Origin: CAZIKB01 sp964539665
GTDB lineage: Bacteria; Zhuqueibacterota; Zhuqueibacteria; Oceanimicrobiales; Oceanimicrobiaceae
Length of the DNA stretch: 64,000 nucleotides
Reading direction: 5' to 3'
Assembly (NCBI GenBank): GCA_964539665.1
Contig: CAZIKB010000006.1
Coordinates: forward strand, 1-64,000
Of the stretch, positions 18,981-27,389 are shown in pieces (the stretch's first letter is position 1; every line of letters starts with the position of its first letter). The position numbers and the translations under genes were made by a program. The notes under the pieces were generated by a model, which had not been told where the DNA came from, did not search any database, and was given only the letters and a program-made list of their open reading frames with translations.

Positions 18981-20336
18981 TTAACGCATTAATAACATCT
19001 TCTTACTCGCTGTATATTTGTTTTCTACATTTAATCTGTAGAAGTAAACACCACTTGGAAGTTGATTTGCTTTAAATATTACTGAATATGATCCTGGCCT
19101 TTTATATTCGTTTACTAATGTTCTAATTTCTCTTCCAAGTAAATCATAAATCTTTAGAGAAACAAACTCTGAACTTGTGATTGAATAGTGAATAATTGTC
19201 GACGGATTAAACGGATTCGGATAATTCTGGAATAATAAAAATTGTTTCGGTACATTTGAAATATTTATTTTTTCATCAACCCCCACAACAAGGTCCCAAC
19301 TGTCAGCTCCATCTTGCGATTTGAAAATCCCTCCGGGATTCATACCTACGTAAATATGGCCATTCCGGGGATCAATAACAGCACATGTAATAGAGACTTC
19401 CGGGAGATTATCATCCTTTTGTATCCAGTTTTCTCCACTGTCTGTGCTTTTATAAAACTCACTGTGCCAATCCCCGACGACAGGCCATGTAGTGCGAGTA
19501 AGGTAAGTACCGGCGTAAATATGATTGGAGGAATCATGATCGACTGCCACAAAACGTGGTGTACTACGATAAGGAAATTCGAATGGGGTATTATATTTAG
19601 TTCTTGTCCAGTTTTCCCCCTTATCTGTGCTTTTATATATCTCATTACTCTCTGTACCATATAGAACAGGTTGATTGATATTTGATGAGCTCATTATAAG
19701 ATATTCCACTTCATTAGCGGATGAACTGGGATTGAAGTCTCCAGACGTCCAAGAATCTCCGTAATTCGTACTCTTAAGAAAACCGTATTCATGGATCCCT
19801 ATCTCAGCTAATCCAGCATAGATAATTGATGAACTATCACTATCAATGCAGAGAGTCCAAACCTTATCAAGTTTTTCCGAATATATCTCCTCCCAACCAT
19901 CACCACCATCTGTCGTCTTGAATATCCCAGTAATTTCAGTGTCCGGTTGTAAACCGAATTTTCCGGTTCCAACATAGAGGATATCCGGATTACTAGGATC
20001 TATAGCAATGGTGTTTATGACGGCATCTCTTAATCCTTTTTCCTGCCATGTTACTCCTCCATCTTCACACTTATACATGCCGTTCTCGGTGCCTGCATAA
20101 ATAACCTCTGTATTAGAGGGTGAAATATTCATTGCATTTGCAAAGTAGGGTACATTACCCTTGTTAATCCAGGAGATTCCGGCATTCGTGGTTTTAAAAA
20201 TCTCTTTACCCGAAACAGCGTAAATGATGTCGGGATTTGTTTTAGCTATAGCTAAACATCTTATGTAGTTCTGTGAAAAAACGTAACTATTAGTGATTAG
20301 AATACAAATAACACTTAAAAACAGCGTGAAATTCAT
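18981..20336 (-). CDS. Secreted BNR/sortilin-like beta-propeller protein with T9SS sorting domain
   Basis: 451 residues with signal peptide (MNFTLFLSVICILITNSYVFSQ). ATG 20336 follows GGGAGGTTTTTA. The body has six or seven repeats of the type FKTTDGGxxWxxxx with NPDIIYAGT spacers (YAVSGKEIFKTTNAGISW, IFKTTDGGDGW, GIFKSQDGADSW), the BNR/Asp-box signature of VPS10/sortilin-like propellers. The last ~80 residues are a T9SS type A sorting domain (NYPNPFNPSTIIHYSI... SGVYFYRL... KKMLLMR). Likely cell-surface or released. No catalytic residues were identified. Confidence 0.88.
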   Translation of the reverse strand: MNFTLFLSVICILITNSYVFSQNYIRCLAIAKTNPDIIYAVSGKEIFKTTNAGISWINKGNVPYFANAMNISPSNTEVIYAGTENGMYKCEDGGVTWQEKGLRDAVINTIAIDPSNPDILYVGTGKFGLQPDTEITGIFKTTDGGDGWEEIYSEKLDKVWTLCIDSDSSSIIYAGLAEIGIHEYGFLKSTNYGDSWTSGDFNPSSSANEVEYLIMSSSNINQPVLYGTESNEIYKSTDKGENWTRTKYNTPFEFPYRSTPRFVAVDHDSSNHIYAGTYLTRTTWPVVGDWHSEFYKSTDSGENWIQKDDNLPEVSITCAVIDPRNGHIYVGMNPGGIFKSQDGADSWDLVVGVDEKINISNVPKQFLLFQNYPNPFNPSTIIHYSITSSEFVSLKIYDLLGREIRTLVNEYKRPGSYSVIFKANQLPSGVYFYRLNVENKYTASKKMLLMR

Positions 20337-20470
20337 TAAAAACCTCCCAGCTTTTGTTTACAAGATTAATGCATGAACAATGTAAATAAAGCAATCTAAC
20401 AAAGAGTTAAGCAGCAGCGTTTTTTGCTGTCTGCTTGAACGACTTGTTATAATTTTCAAGAGAACATTTT

Positions 20471-20626
20471 ATGAAAAACAAAAGCAATCTTACAGTAACA
20501 AAAGACGGACTCATAGAAAAATCCACAGGGCGCAAGATTGTGAGTCCGTTGGATTTAATAGATAAAAAATCAACCATAAAGGGTAAAGAAAATGAATCAT
20601 CAGTCATTAAAATTAGAATGTCTTAA
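20471..20626 (+). CDS. Small hypothetical protein
   Basis: 51 codons from ATG 20471 (AAGAGAAC upstream): MKNKSNLTVTKDGLIEKSTG...KIVSPLDLIDKKSTIKGK.... It is polar, lysine-rich, and has no membrane segment. Its 3' end overlaps the next small frame by 35 bases, as in coupled small accessory genes. No family recognised; reality rests on the ribosome site and coding-like composition only. Confidence 0.4.
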   Translation: MKNKSNLTVTKDGLIEKSTGRKIVSPLDLIDKKSTIKGKENESSVIKIRMS

Positions 20627-20753
20627 ACTTGCCAAAGATATTAATGGTCAGCATGGAGATACCACCACAGTCATAAAGGATGCAAGGATTTTACATTCAT
20701 TTATTGTGGAGACGTGCCATAAACAGTCTGAAGGCATTCAAAATAAAGACTAA
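20592..20753 (+). CDS. Small hypothetical protein overlapping the previous one
   Basis: 53 codons from ATG 20592: MNHQSLKLECLKLAKDINGQ then HGDTTTVIKDARILHSFIVE. The helix-like LKLAKDI...TVIKDARILHSFI pattern looks protein-like. It overlaps the preceding frame by 35 bases and the convergent minus-strand gene 20701-20889 by 53 bases. At most one of the two overlapping tails may be functional. No family recognised. Confidence 0.35.
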   Translation: MNHQSLKLECLKLAKDINGQHGDTTTVIKDARILHSFIVETCHKQSEGIQNKD

Positions 20754-20889
20754 GAAAATATTGACGATCTTGTTGTTCTTTGCTGACGGATTGAAGGGTA
20801 TTTTTTTCAACAAGTGCTATTTTATCCATGAAATCAAAAGCAACGCGTTCAGGACAGTCAAGGTTTAATTTTGTTTTTTCATTTGACAT
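20701..20889 (-). CDS. Small hypothetical protein
   Basis: 62 residues, MSNEKTKLNLDCPERVAFDF...LVEKNTLQSVSKEQQDRQYF...; ATG 20889 is preceded by GGAG seven bases away. Acidic/amphipathic, no membrane segment and no recognised family. It converges on the small plus-strand frame that ends at 20753. The ribosome site makes it the best supported of the small genes in this patch. Confidence 0.5.
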   Translation of the reverse strand: MSNEKTKLNLDCPERVAFDFMDKIALVEKNTLQSVSKEQQDRQYFLSLYFECLQTVYGTSPQ

Positions 20890-20999
20890 TATAAATCTCC
20901 AATTAAGTTAAAATAGTTTTTCTTGATTACTTTGTTCTTTGATAATAAAAATGGTCGGCAGGAATAGCCCTTACTGCTTTAACAGATTTGAGGTTTCCC

Positions 21000-21267
21000 G
21001 GTCCATACGGATCAGGGGCTCAATTTTATTAGTAACTTTGGCAAACTATACCGAGCCTTATTTCTCTACGCCTTGGACTTATTATGTCTGTGCGATTATC
21101 GGGAATCCATACCAAACCACCATTTGAAATGGAGAGACTCCCTTGCGTAACGAATCACGTAGGTTTCGCCTGCTTTGACCCTGCCGACCATAAAGGTATC
21201 CGTTTTGCCAGATCACTGATAATGGTGGTCATCAAGTAAAGAACGGATATTCAAAAGTTTGGTCATA
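21000..21267 (-). pseudogene. Decayed small gene with intact ribosome site
   Basis: On the minus strand GGAGG lies seven bases before an ATG at 21267 that reads MTKLLNIRSLLDDHHYQ and then TGA. The frame continues as SGKTDTFMVGRVKAGETYV then IRYARESLHFKWWFGMDSR, then meets several stops. The strong ribosome site and protein-like composition followed by multiple stops suggest a degraded gene of unknown family. Confidence 0.4.
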
Positions 21268-21959
21268 ATAATACCTCCATTTTGAATGTTACCTTACTTG
21301 GACGCTATGCCCAAGTTTTTTTAAATTGGAAAATTATATTTAGCAATGACTACTATACCTATAACATATAAGTCTACTGATTAGGATATCACACCAAATG
21401 TCATGATATCCGACAATTTATTTATCTTCTAACAGTATAAGCCGTAATTTATCATGATATCTGTCTTTATCTTAGGAAACGCTGGAGACCTCTCAACTCC
21501 GCCTCAATATAATTTAAATTAGAAATAAGAAACAAAAAGTCAATTATATCACATAAAAATCAAAAATGCTATCCGTTTTATCTAGCACCAACCTGATGGA
21601 TAATACCGAAAATTAATACAGATGTTTTACTTAGTGTTACTTTCAATTTACCATTTGCTAAATAAAATTAACAAATAGTAACTAAAAGTCAAATGTAAAA
21701 TCAAACAAAGTTCAATCCAGACCCGAACTTAAAACTCATTCCCCAGGTAAAGCATGTCCTTCGCTATTATCAAAGTTCATATTGTTCCGTAGCGGTTTAA
21801 ACGGTAATACACAACGATTGCAGCTATCCAACATACCCTTGCTAAACATGCTGAACGATACTTTCTATCTATGAATAGTTTTTCTGGCCATTACCTCTCT
21901 TCGGAATGTTCTGCCATTTTGGTCAAGCTGATCAGGATGTAAGTCAACGGCCATTTTCC
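21268..21959. repeat. Gene-free stretch holding repeat copy B
   Basis: No gene was seen. 21541-21825 is copy B of the intergenic repeat found at 15421-15811 and 24790-25056 (shared words such as AACCTGATGGATAATACCGA and ACAAATAGTAACTAAAAGTC). Unlike copy A it keeps about 120 extra bases (21826-21950) before the 3' end of the protease gene. Confidence 0.65.
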
Positions 21960-24719
21960 TTATCGTAAAAGAATCATCTTACGGCTTTGTGAAAAGTTGT
22001 CTGATTCCAATCGATAGAAATAGACACCACTACTAACTTTATTACCGCGCTTATCGCAGCCATTCCAGGTAACTTCGTGTACTCCTGGTGGTCTGTTTCC
22101 ATTTATTAGAGCTCGAATTTCCTGCCCGGAAATATTGTAAATTTTCAAAGATACATAAGATGAATGCGGAATCTCAATCTGAATTCTGGTTACCGGATTG
22201 AATGGATTTGGGTAGTTCTGCATTAAGAAGAATCGTCTTGGAAGTTGACTGCGTTCATCTTCAACACTGGTGAAGAGAAAGCGGGAACTGTCACTGGCAG
22301 TGTGGATGCCATCGGTCACCCAGACACGCACGCGTCCCTGGATCCCGCCAGTCATATTGCTGACATCAACCTTGAAGGTATTTTCGGTCACATTCAGAGC
22401 CACGGTTTCCCAGTGTTCACCGTTGTGGTACTCTACCAGGAAGGTGAGGGAATCGCCATCCTGGTCGCTCGCGGTCCACGAGACCACAAGCGTGTCGCCT
22501 CTTACTGAATTCTCTACGCGCGGATTAGTAATCGTTACAGAGGGTTGCGCCGCTCCGGCGGTCACGGCTTTCAGTTCCTCTCCCATTTTTTCTATCGCCA
22601 CTTTTGTCGTGCCTTCCATGTACGGCACCAGCTCGGTTATGCCCATGAGGTCGATGCCGGCCATTCCGTCCGGAGTGAAGTCGTAGCGCGCCAGTTCTGC
22701 GCTGGAAACATCTTGCAAAACGATGGCATAATCACCCGGGATGCGCTTCTCGACCTCGCCGACATCCGGCAAAACAAAAAGAGGTTCAATTTCAATAACG
22801 TTCGTTGTGGAGTCGATCGTGCCAATCACAAGCAGACGGTCGGTCTTATTTTGTTTCCCGGGATCCGGTCCGCCAAGATGATTTTGGAAGTGGTTGAGCA
22901 GCCTCTCATACGTGTAATCGCTGATCCATAGATTCTTGCAATACGTCATCACATCTCTCCAGTAGGGTGGATAAATGGTGTCATTACCGACGTCAAACCC
23001 GAAAAACGCATTATCGCCAGCCAGGTCCTGGCTTATGCGTCCATCGGGATAGGGGTAATTGTCGTCCAGGGGGAAACCTTCATCCCCGCACCGTCCCTTG
23101 ACAAAAGGCGCCCCTCGAACATGCTGTTGCCCGTAAGCATGACCCAGCTCGTGGCCGCCGAACCAATCGCCGTAAGAGCTGTCTGTGTCCCACCGATAAT
23201 AGTTATGACGGTTGGGTACGCCGGTTGGGCCCGAGGCGACGTACACCGTACCGAGTCCACACATGTGTCCGCCCCCGTATCCACCATCGTCGACCATTCC
23301 GTAGAAACGGGTGTCTTTTGGTATTTTGCCAGTAGCGCGTTCAAACTCCCTGATAAACTCCAGTGCCACATTGACTTCAGCACAATGCAGCCGGCCGCTT
23401 CCGCCCCTATGGTCACGAATTTCAAAGTCGACTTCATTTATTGGGAAGGCACGCCTAAGCCAGTCTTTCAGATGCTCAACATGAAACGGAGCCGGTAAGT
23501 AGTGCACTCCGCCCACTTCATAACCATAGCGGTAGATAACGATGTTTAGCTTAGGCACAGGCTCAAACGTGACATCTACTGTTTTCGTATTGAGAGCGTA
23601 CTCCTTTTCCAGCGGAGCATACCCCCGGGTGGCCGAGGTCGCGTTTAATACTCCCGTCAACTTAACCGTTCCGGTGTTGTAAGGAGGCAGCAGTTCGAAA
23701 AGGAAAGCGTGATTCAACTCCTCACGGTTGGGACTCGAATGAACCTCAATTCGGTGCAGTTCGGGTTCTAACCAGGCCACAAAATTGTTGCCGCGTTGCA
23801 CGGCCAGTCTGGCTTCGGTGGGATACGTACCGCTTTCAGATCGGACATGAAAGCGAGCCATGGTTTTTTTGCCCGCCACGAGGCGTACGCTGTTGTTCAG
23901 GTCTTGAATGCCCTGGGTAACTTCCACCGCTTTCGCTAAAAGGTCCGCCCTGGCCGTCAACAGGCCTTTTGCCAGCACCATCATGTAGGCAGCCATTGCT
24001 CGCGTGAGTGGTTCTTCAGGGCAATACGCTTTGTAACCCAGCGCTACCCGACAGGATGGCATGAGACCGGCGTAGTAGGCCGCTTCCACCCACTTGGCGT
24101 ACCATGCAGTGATAGGTACGTCGGCGATAATGCCTTGTGCTGGGGGCGGCTGGTATTCTACTCCTCTTAGCATGCGTAGGAAGAAGACAGTCGCCTCGGC
24201 TCGCGTGTGAGCCTGGTTGGGACAGAAGATCAATGGATTCGTATCGCAGCCGGCAGTGTACCCATCCTCCCAGAGCTGGTGTACCCACTTGGCGTACCAC
24301 GCCGAAATTGGCACGTCGGCGAAAATCTGATGGGTTGGTTCCGGCGGTACATAACCAGCACCATGGACACCGCGTACGATAAACACAGCCATCTCGGCCC
24401 GGGTCAGGGCGTCTTCGGGACAGTACCGTAGCGGAATAGTGGCGCATCCTGCGATGTAACCGCGACGGTAGAGTTCTTCAACGTATTCGTAAGCCCAATG
24501 AGTGGGTGGGACGTCTTGGAACGTTTGGGAGACGGCGGCCAGCGCTTGTGGTCCCCAACCCCTACCAAAGGTAAATGCTAATGATAAAAATAGAGCGATT
24601 AAAGAGAAAACGAAGACATTACCGTAGCTTTTGCGGCCAATTACCTTGTTCCGCTCCCCGCCAATTGGACGTCTTACATGCTTAATTATGGCTATCGATA
24701 GATCATTCAGACCAAGCAT
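21960..24719 (-). CDS. SLH-domain metzincin protease with T9SS sorting domain
   Basis: 919 residues; GGAGG lies eight bases before ATG 24719. A hydrophobic segment (VFVFSLIALFLSLAF, ~35-50) is followed by three S-layer-homology repeats (~66-125, 131-190, 198-250; each with D-V-P...W...G and L-T-R-A-type motifs), then a ~350-residue catalytic region with HELGHAYGQQH (~residue 523; HExxHxxGxxH zinc site) and DVMTYC (~590; Met-turn), a metzincin. A beta-sandwich (~715-800) precedes a T9SS tail (NYPNPFNPVTRIQI... KMILLR). The SLH style and raised GC of the first 800 codons are unlike neighbouring genes, while the tail matches this genome. A tail copy lies at 15812. Confidence 0.88.
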   Translation of the reverse strand: MLGLNDLSIAIIKHVRRPIGGERNKVIGRKSYGNVFVFSLIALFLSLAFTFGRGWGPQALAAVSQTFQDVPPTHWAYEYVEELYRRGYIAGCATIPLRYCPEDALTRAEMAVFIVRGVHGAGYVPPEPTHQIFADVPISAWYAKWVHQLWEDGYTAGCDTNPLIFCPNQAHTRAEATVFFLRMLRGVEYQPPPAQGIIADVPITAWYAKWVEAAYYAGLMPSCRVALGYKAYCPEEPLTRAMAAYMMVLAKGLLTARADLLAKAVEVTQGIQDLNNSVRLVAGKKTMARFHVRSESGTYPTEARLAVQRGNNFVAWLEPELHRIEVHSSPNREELNHAFLFELLPPYNTGTVKLTGVLNATSATRGYAPLEKEYALNTKTVDVTFEPVPKLNIVIYRYGYEVGGVHYLPAPFHVEHLKDWLRRAFPINEVDFEIRDHRGGSGRLHCAEVNVALEFIREFERATGKIPKDTRFYGMVDDGGYGGGHMCGLGTVYVASGPTGVPNRHNYYRWDTDSSYGDWFGGHELGHAYGQQHVRGAPFVKGRCGDEGFPLDDNYPYPDGRISQDLAGDNAFFGFDVGNDTIYPPYWRDVMTYCKNLWISDYTYERLLNHFQNHLGGPDPGKQNKTDRLLVIGTIDSTTNVIEIEPLFVLPDVGEVEKRIPGDYAIVLQDVSSAELARYDFTPDGMAGIDLMGITELVPYMEGTTKVAIEKMGEELKAVTAGAAQPSVTITNPRVENSVRGDTLVVSWTASDQDGDSLTFLVEYHNGEHWETVALNVTENTFKVDVSNMTGGIQGRVRVWVTDGIHTASDSSRFLFTSVEDERSQLPRRFFLMQNYPNPFNPVTRIQIEIPHSSYVSLKIYNISGQEIRALINGNRPPGVHEVTWNGCDKRGNKVSSGVYFYRLESDNFSQSRKMILLR

Positions 24720-25207
24720 GGCTCTCTCCTCCTTTTGCTATCGATAAAATTAAGAAATTAACAAGAAAATAGTACTTACAACATAACTCAAGTTTATTCT
24801 TCCTAATATCAACGACAATCCTTCCTAATGACGCTTCATTAGGAAGAATAAAACATTATGTGAATTTTATAAATTGGGTATTTAAAGTCAAGTAAAAAAT
24901 AATTTTATGTGTTGAGAAAGTCGAAAATGTTTTCCGTTTTGTCCGGCCCCAACCTGATGCACAAAAACAGCAAATATAACTGCAGTTTTGCTTTCAAATT
25001 ACCAATTACTAATTAAAAGTAACAAATAGTAACTAAAAGTCAAATGGAATATCGAAATAGATGCTATAAATCACTTATTAATGAGCGTATGAAAGCGCTG
25101 ACCTGATTCAAAAAGATTAGCGCATTTTTTTAATTGATTATTAAATATTCTATTGTTACAATTCAAAAAAATGGCAAAAATTATTACTACAAATAAAGAC
25201 GTAATTG
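24720..25207. repeat. Gene-free stretch holding repeat copy C
   Basis: 24790-25056 is the third copy of the intergenic repeat (TGTGAATTTTATAAATTGGG, TATTTAAAGTCAAGTAAAAA, AACAAATAGTAACTAAAAGT). At its start CTTCCTAAT and ATTAGGAAG (24819-24846) form a short hairpin. It lies upstream of the SLH protease, so copies B and C flank that gene. No open frame of note. Confidence 0.65.
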
Positions 25208-25384
25208 ATGAGTACTATTTTACCCGAAAGCGAAGCATTAAGAAGAGCTGTCAAGTGGATTTCTGATCAGGTGCAGGAAAATCCTGATCAAAAAGTCTTT
25301 GATCTGGTCAATGAAGCCATCACACGTTTTGACTTATCGCCAAAAGATGCAGATTTTTTAATGAAGTTTTATGCGAAAAAGTAG
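25208..25384 (+). CDS. Small conserved-type hypothetical protein
   Basis: 58 codons, ATG 25208 to TAG 25384: MSTILPESEALRRAVKWISD then QVQENPDQKVFDLVNEAITR and FDLSPKDADFLMKFYAKK. The ILPE...LRRAVKWIS...LVNEAI.RFDLSP...FL pattern is one I recognise as a recurring short uncharacterised family in diverse bacteria. Predicted all-helical and cytoplasmic. It ends eight bases from the convergent phosphatase gene. Function unknown. Confidence 0.65.
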   Translation: MSTILPESEALRRAVKWISDQVQENPDQKVFDLVNEAITRFDLSPKDADFLMKFYAKK

Positions 25385-25392
25385 AATTCAGG

Positions 25393-26508
25393 TCACTCCA
25401 GACGTCGCAGAATCACCATAGAAAGATCGTCGTTTGGCCGCGCCTCGCCGGTGAAGTGATCGATCTCAGCTAATATTCTGTTTCCTGCTTCTTCAGATGA
25501 TAACCGTGACAATTTAGGCAGCAAATCCATGAGTCGTTTTTCACCGAAAAACTCACCCTGTTCATTTCTTGCTTCTGTTAAGCCGTCAGAGTAAACCAGA
25601 AATAACTCTTTAGGTTGAAGCTCAATTTGCTGCTCGGTGTAGGCTTGTTCGGGAATAATACCGAGAGCTGGTTCCCCTTTTGGCATTTCATATATATTTG
25701 CGCCTTTCATAGCAATTGGCGGCATGTGGCCGGCATTAAGAAAACGAATTATCCCTGAATCGGATTGCAGCTCCAAATACAGCAGTGACGCGAAACTTTT
25801 TGTGATACTGTCACGACAGAATATGTTATTTAACTTTGTACCCAGTTCGGTAAGTAAATCATAATCAGGCAGAAGCGCTCTAAGTGTTGACTGAAGCTTA
25901 GCCATTAGCAGCGCAGCTCCTAAACCTTTGCCGGCGACATCACCTATGGCAACTCCAAACCTGTTTGCATTTAATTGCAGGTAATCGACTAAATCACCAC
26001 CGACTTCATTGGCGGGACGTGTGAATAACCATAATGACCAGCCGGGCACAGTCGGTTTCATTTCCGGCATAAGTGCATTTTGAACAGCTCGGCCGGCCTC
26101 AAGCTCATTCCGTGCAAACATCTTATCCTTCAGCTCAAGCATTAAAACAAACAGAAGAAGCATTCCACCGATAATCACTTTATTGTTACTATTGCCATTG
26201 GAATTGCGGGAAATGAGCATTAACAGGAGGCCGATTACTAACAGAGCTCGCCGCATGGGTGTGAGTTTAAGGAGAAGACTTTTTAGCAACCATCCTGTAG
26301 TGTAAAAAGCGCGTTTAAACTTTCCCATCTCTCTTAGTTGACATCTTCGATCCTCTGGCAAGAAAAATTCTTTCAGTTCTTTGAAGTCACGAGAAAGAGT
26401 ACGTTTAAGATTTCCACTGGAAAGATCATCAAAAAAAGATTTTATTCCATCAATGAAAATTTTGAAGAAACTCGGCTCTTCTTTATTATTTGAAAAATTG
26501 TTTGTCAT
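25393..26508 (-). CDS. Membrane SpoIIE/RsbU-type PP2C phosphatase
   Basis: 371 residues. Two hydrophobic segments at ~88-130 (ALLVIGLLLMLIS and VIIGGMLLLFVLMLEL) are followed by the PP2C-type catalytic domain: QNALMPEMKPTVPGW, EVGGDLVDYLQL (metal Asp), GVAIGDVAGKGLGAALLMAK, LNAGHMPP, LFLVYSDGLTEARN and NDDLSMVILRR. Such proteins dephosphorylate anti-anti-sigma factors in partner-switching circuits. No anti-sigma or STAS gene is adjacent, so the partner is elsewhere. Confidence 0.9.
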   Translation of the reverse strand: MTNNFSNNKEEPSFFKIFIDGIKSFFDDLSSGNLKRTLSRDFKELKEFFLPEDRRCQLREMGKFKRAFYTTGWLLKSLLLKLTPMRRALLVIGLLLMLISRNSNGNSNNKVIIGGMLLLFVLMLELKDKMFARNELEAGRAVQNALMPEMKPTVPGWSLWLFTRPANEVGGDLVDYLQLNANRFGVAIGDVAGKGLGAALLMAKLQSTLRALLPDYDLLTELGTKLNNIFCRDSITKSFASLLYLELQSDSGIIRFLNAGHMPPIAMKGANIYEMPKGEPALGIIPEQAYTEQQIELQPKELFLVYSDGLTEARNEQGEFFGEKRLMDLLPKLSRLSSEEAGNRILAEIDHFTGEARPNDDLSMVILRRLE

Positions 26509-26664
26509 GGAATTTTATTAGTGAAGTGTATAAAATATTTTACAATATTCATACGCAATGTTTTTAATTAAGTTGTATGATCAAGCCAGCTGGGTCACTT
26601 CCGGCTGAAGCTCTATTTGTGAGGGTGACTAAAACTCGACTAACTTTACCTTAGAGGCTATTTT

Positions 26665-27231
26665 TTATGCTGGAATCTCCTCATATCTAAAACAATCCAC
26701 TACATGATCATTAACCATGCCAACCGCCTGCATAAAAGCATAACAGATAGTCGGCCCTACAAAATTAAATCCACGTTGCTTCAAATCCTTGCTCATGGAT
26801 TCAGATTCGGGTGTTTTGGCCGGGAGTTCTTTTAAAGTTTTCCATGAATTTTTTTTCGGTCGCCCGCCTATAAACTGCCAAATATATGCGTCAAAACTTC
26901 CAAACTCTTTCTGCACCAGGAGAAACGCTTTGGCGTTTTGAATAGCTGCATTAATTTTGAGCTTATTTCGAATTATACCTTCATTCACAAGTAACTCAGC
27001 AAATTTACTTTGACCATATTTTGCAACTTTACCAGCATCAAAGTTATCGAAAGCTTTATTATAATTTTCGCGTTTTTTAAGAATGGTTATCCAGCTTAAA
27101 CCTGCCTGTGCTCCCTCAAGAATGAGCATTTCAAACAGTTTCCTGTCATCGTGCTCAGGTACGCCCCATTCATTATCGTGATATTCAATATAAAGCGGAT
27201 GTGAAGTTGCCCAGGTGCAGCGATTTTTCAA
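26665..27231 (-). CDS. tag: DNA-3-methyladenine glycosylase I
   Basis: 188 residues, the normal length for Tag. It starts MKNRCTWATSHPLYIEYHDNEWG (zinc-ligand Cys and the YHD.EWG box), continues with LFEMLILEGAQAGLSWITIL and FVGPTICYAFMQAVGMVNDH, and ends in the region with HVVDCF (zinc-ligand His and Cys). It excises 3-methyladenine from alkylated DNA to start base-excision repair. Monocistronic as far as can be seen. Confidence 0.95.
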   Translation of the reverse strand: MKNRCTWATSHPLYIEYHDNEWGVPEHDDRKLFEMLILEGAQAGLSWITILKKRENYNKAFDNFDAGKVAKYGQSKFAELLVNEGIIRNKLKINAAIQNAKAFLLVQKEFGSFDAYIWQFIGGRPKKNSWKTLKELPAKTPESESMSKDLKQRGFNFVGPTICYAFMQAVGMVNDHVVDCFRYEEIPA

Positions 27232-27389
27232 TTAATTTCTCCATAAGTTAGTTGAGGAGAGTGGTAATTAATCCAAAGCTCCATTACTCCGTTGTCATAA
27301 CTGCATGAATGTCAATAGTTGAATTTGCTTACATTCTTTCTATTTGTGATTTGATCAGGCTAGATATTGAATGGGTATTAAATTGTATT

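Noticed and set aside
22270..23498. Several plus-strand frames of 80-140 codons opposite the SLH protease
   Set aside because: They arise from the GC-rich antisense of the protease; no ribosome sites or recognisable domains.
25169..25264. A 31-codon frame (MAKIITTNKDVIDEYYFTRK...) overlapping the start of the small gene at 25208
   Set aside because: The 58-codon frame fits a recurring protein family and has the better length; the overlapping one ends by chance.
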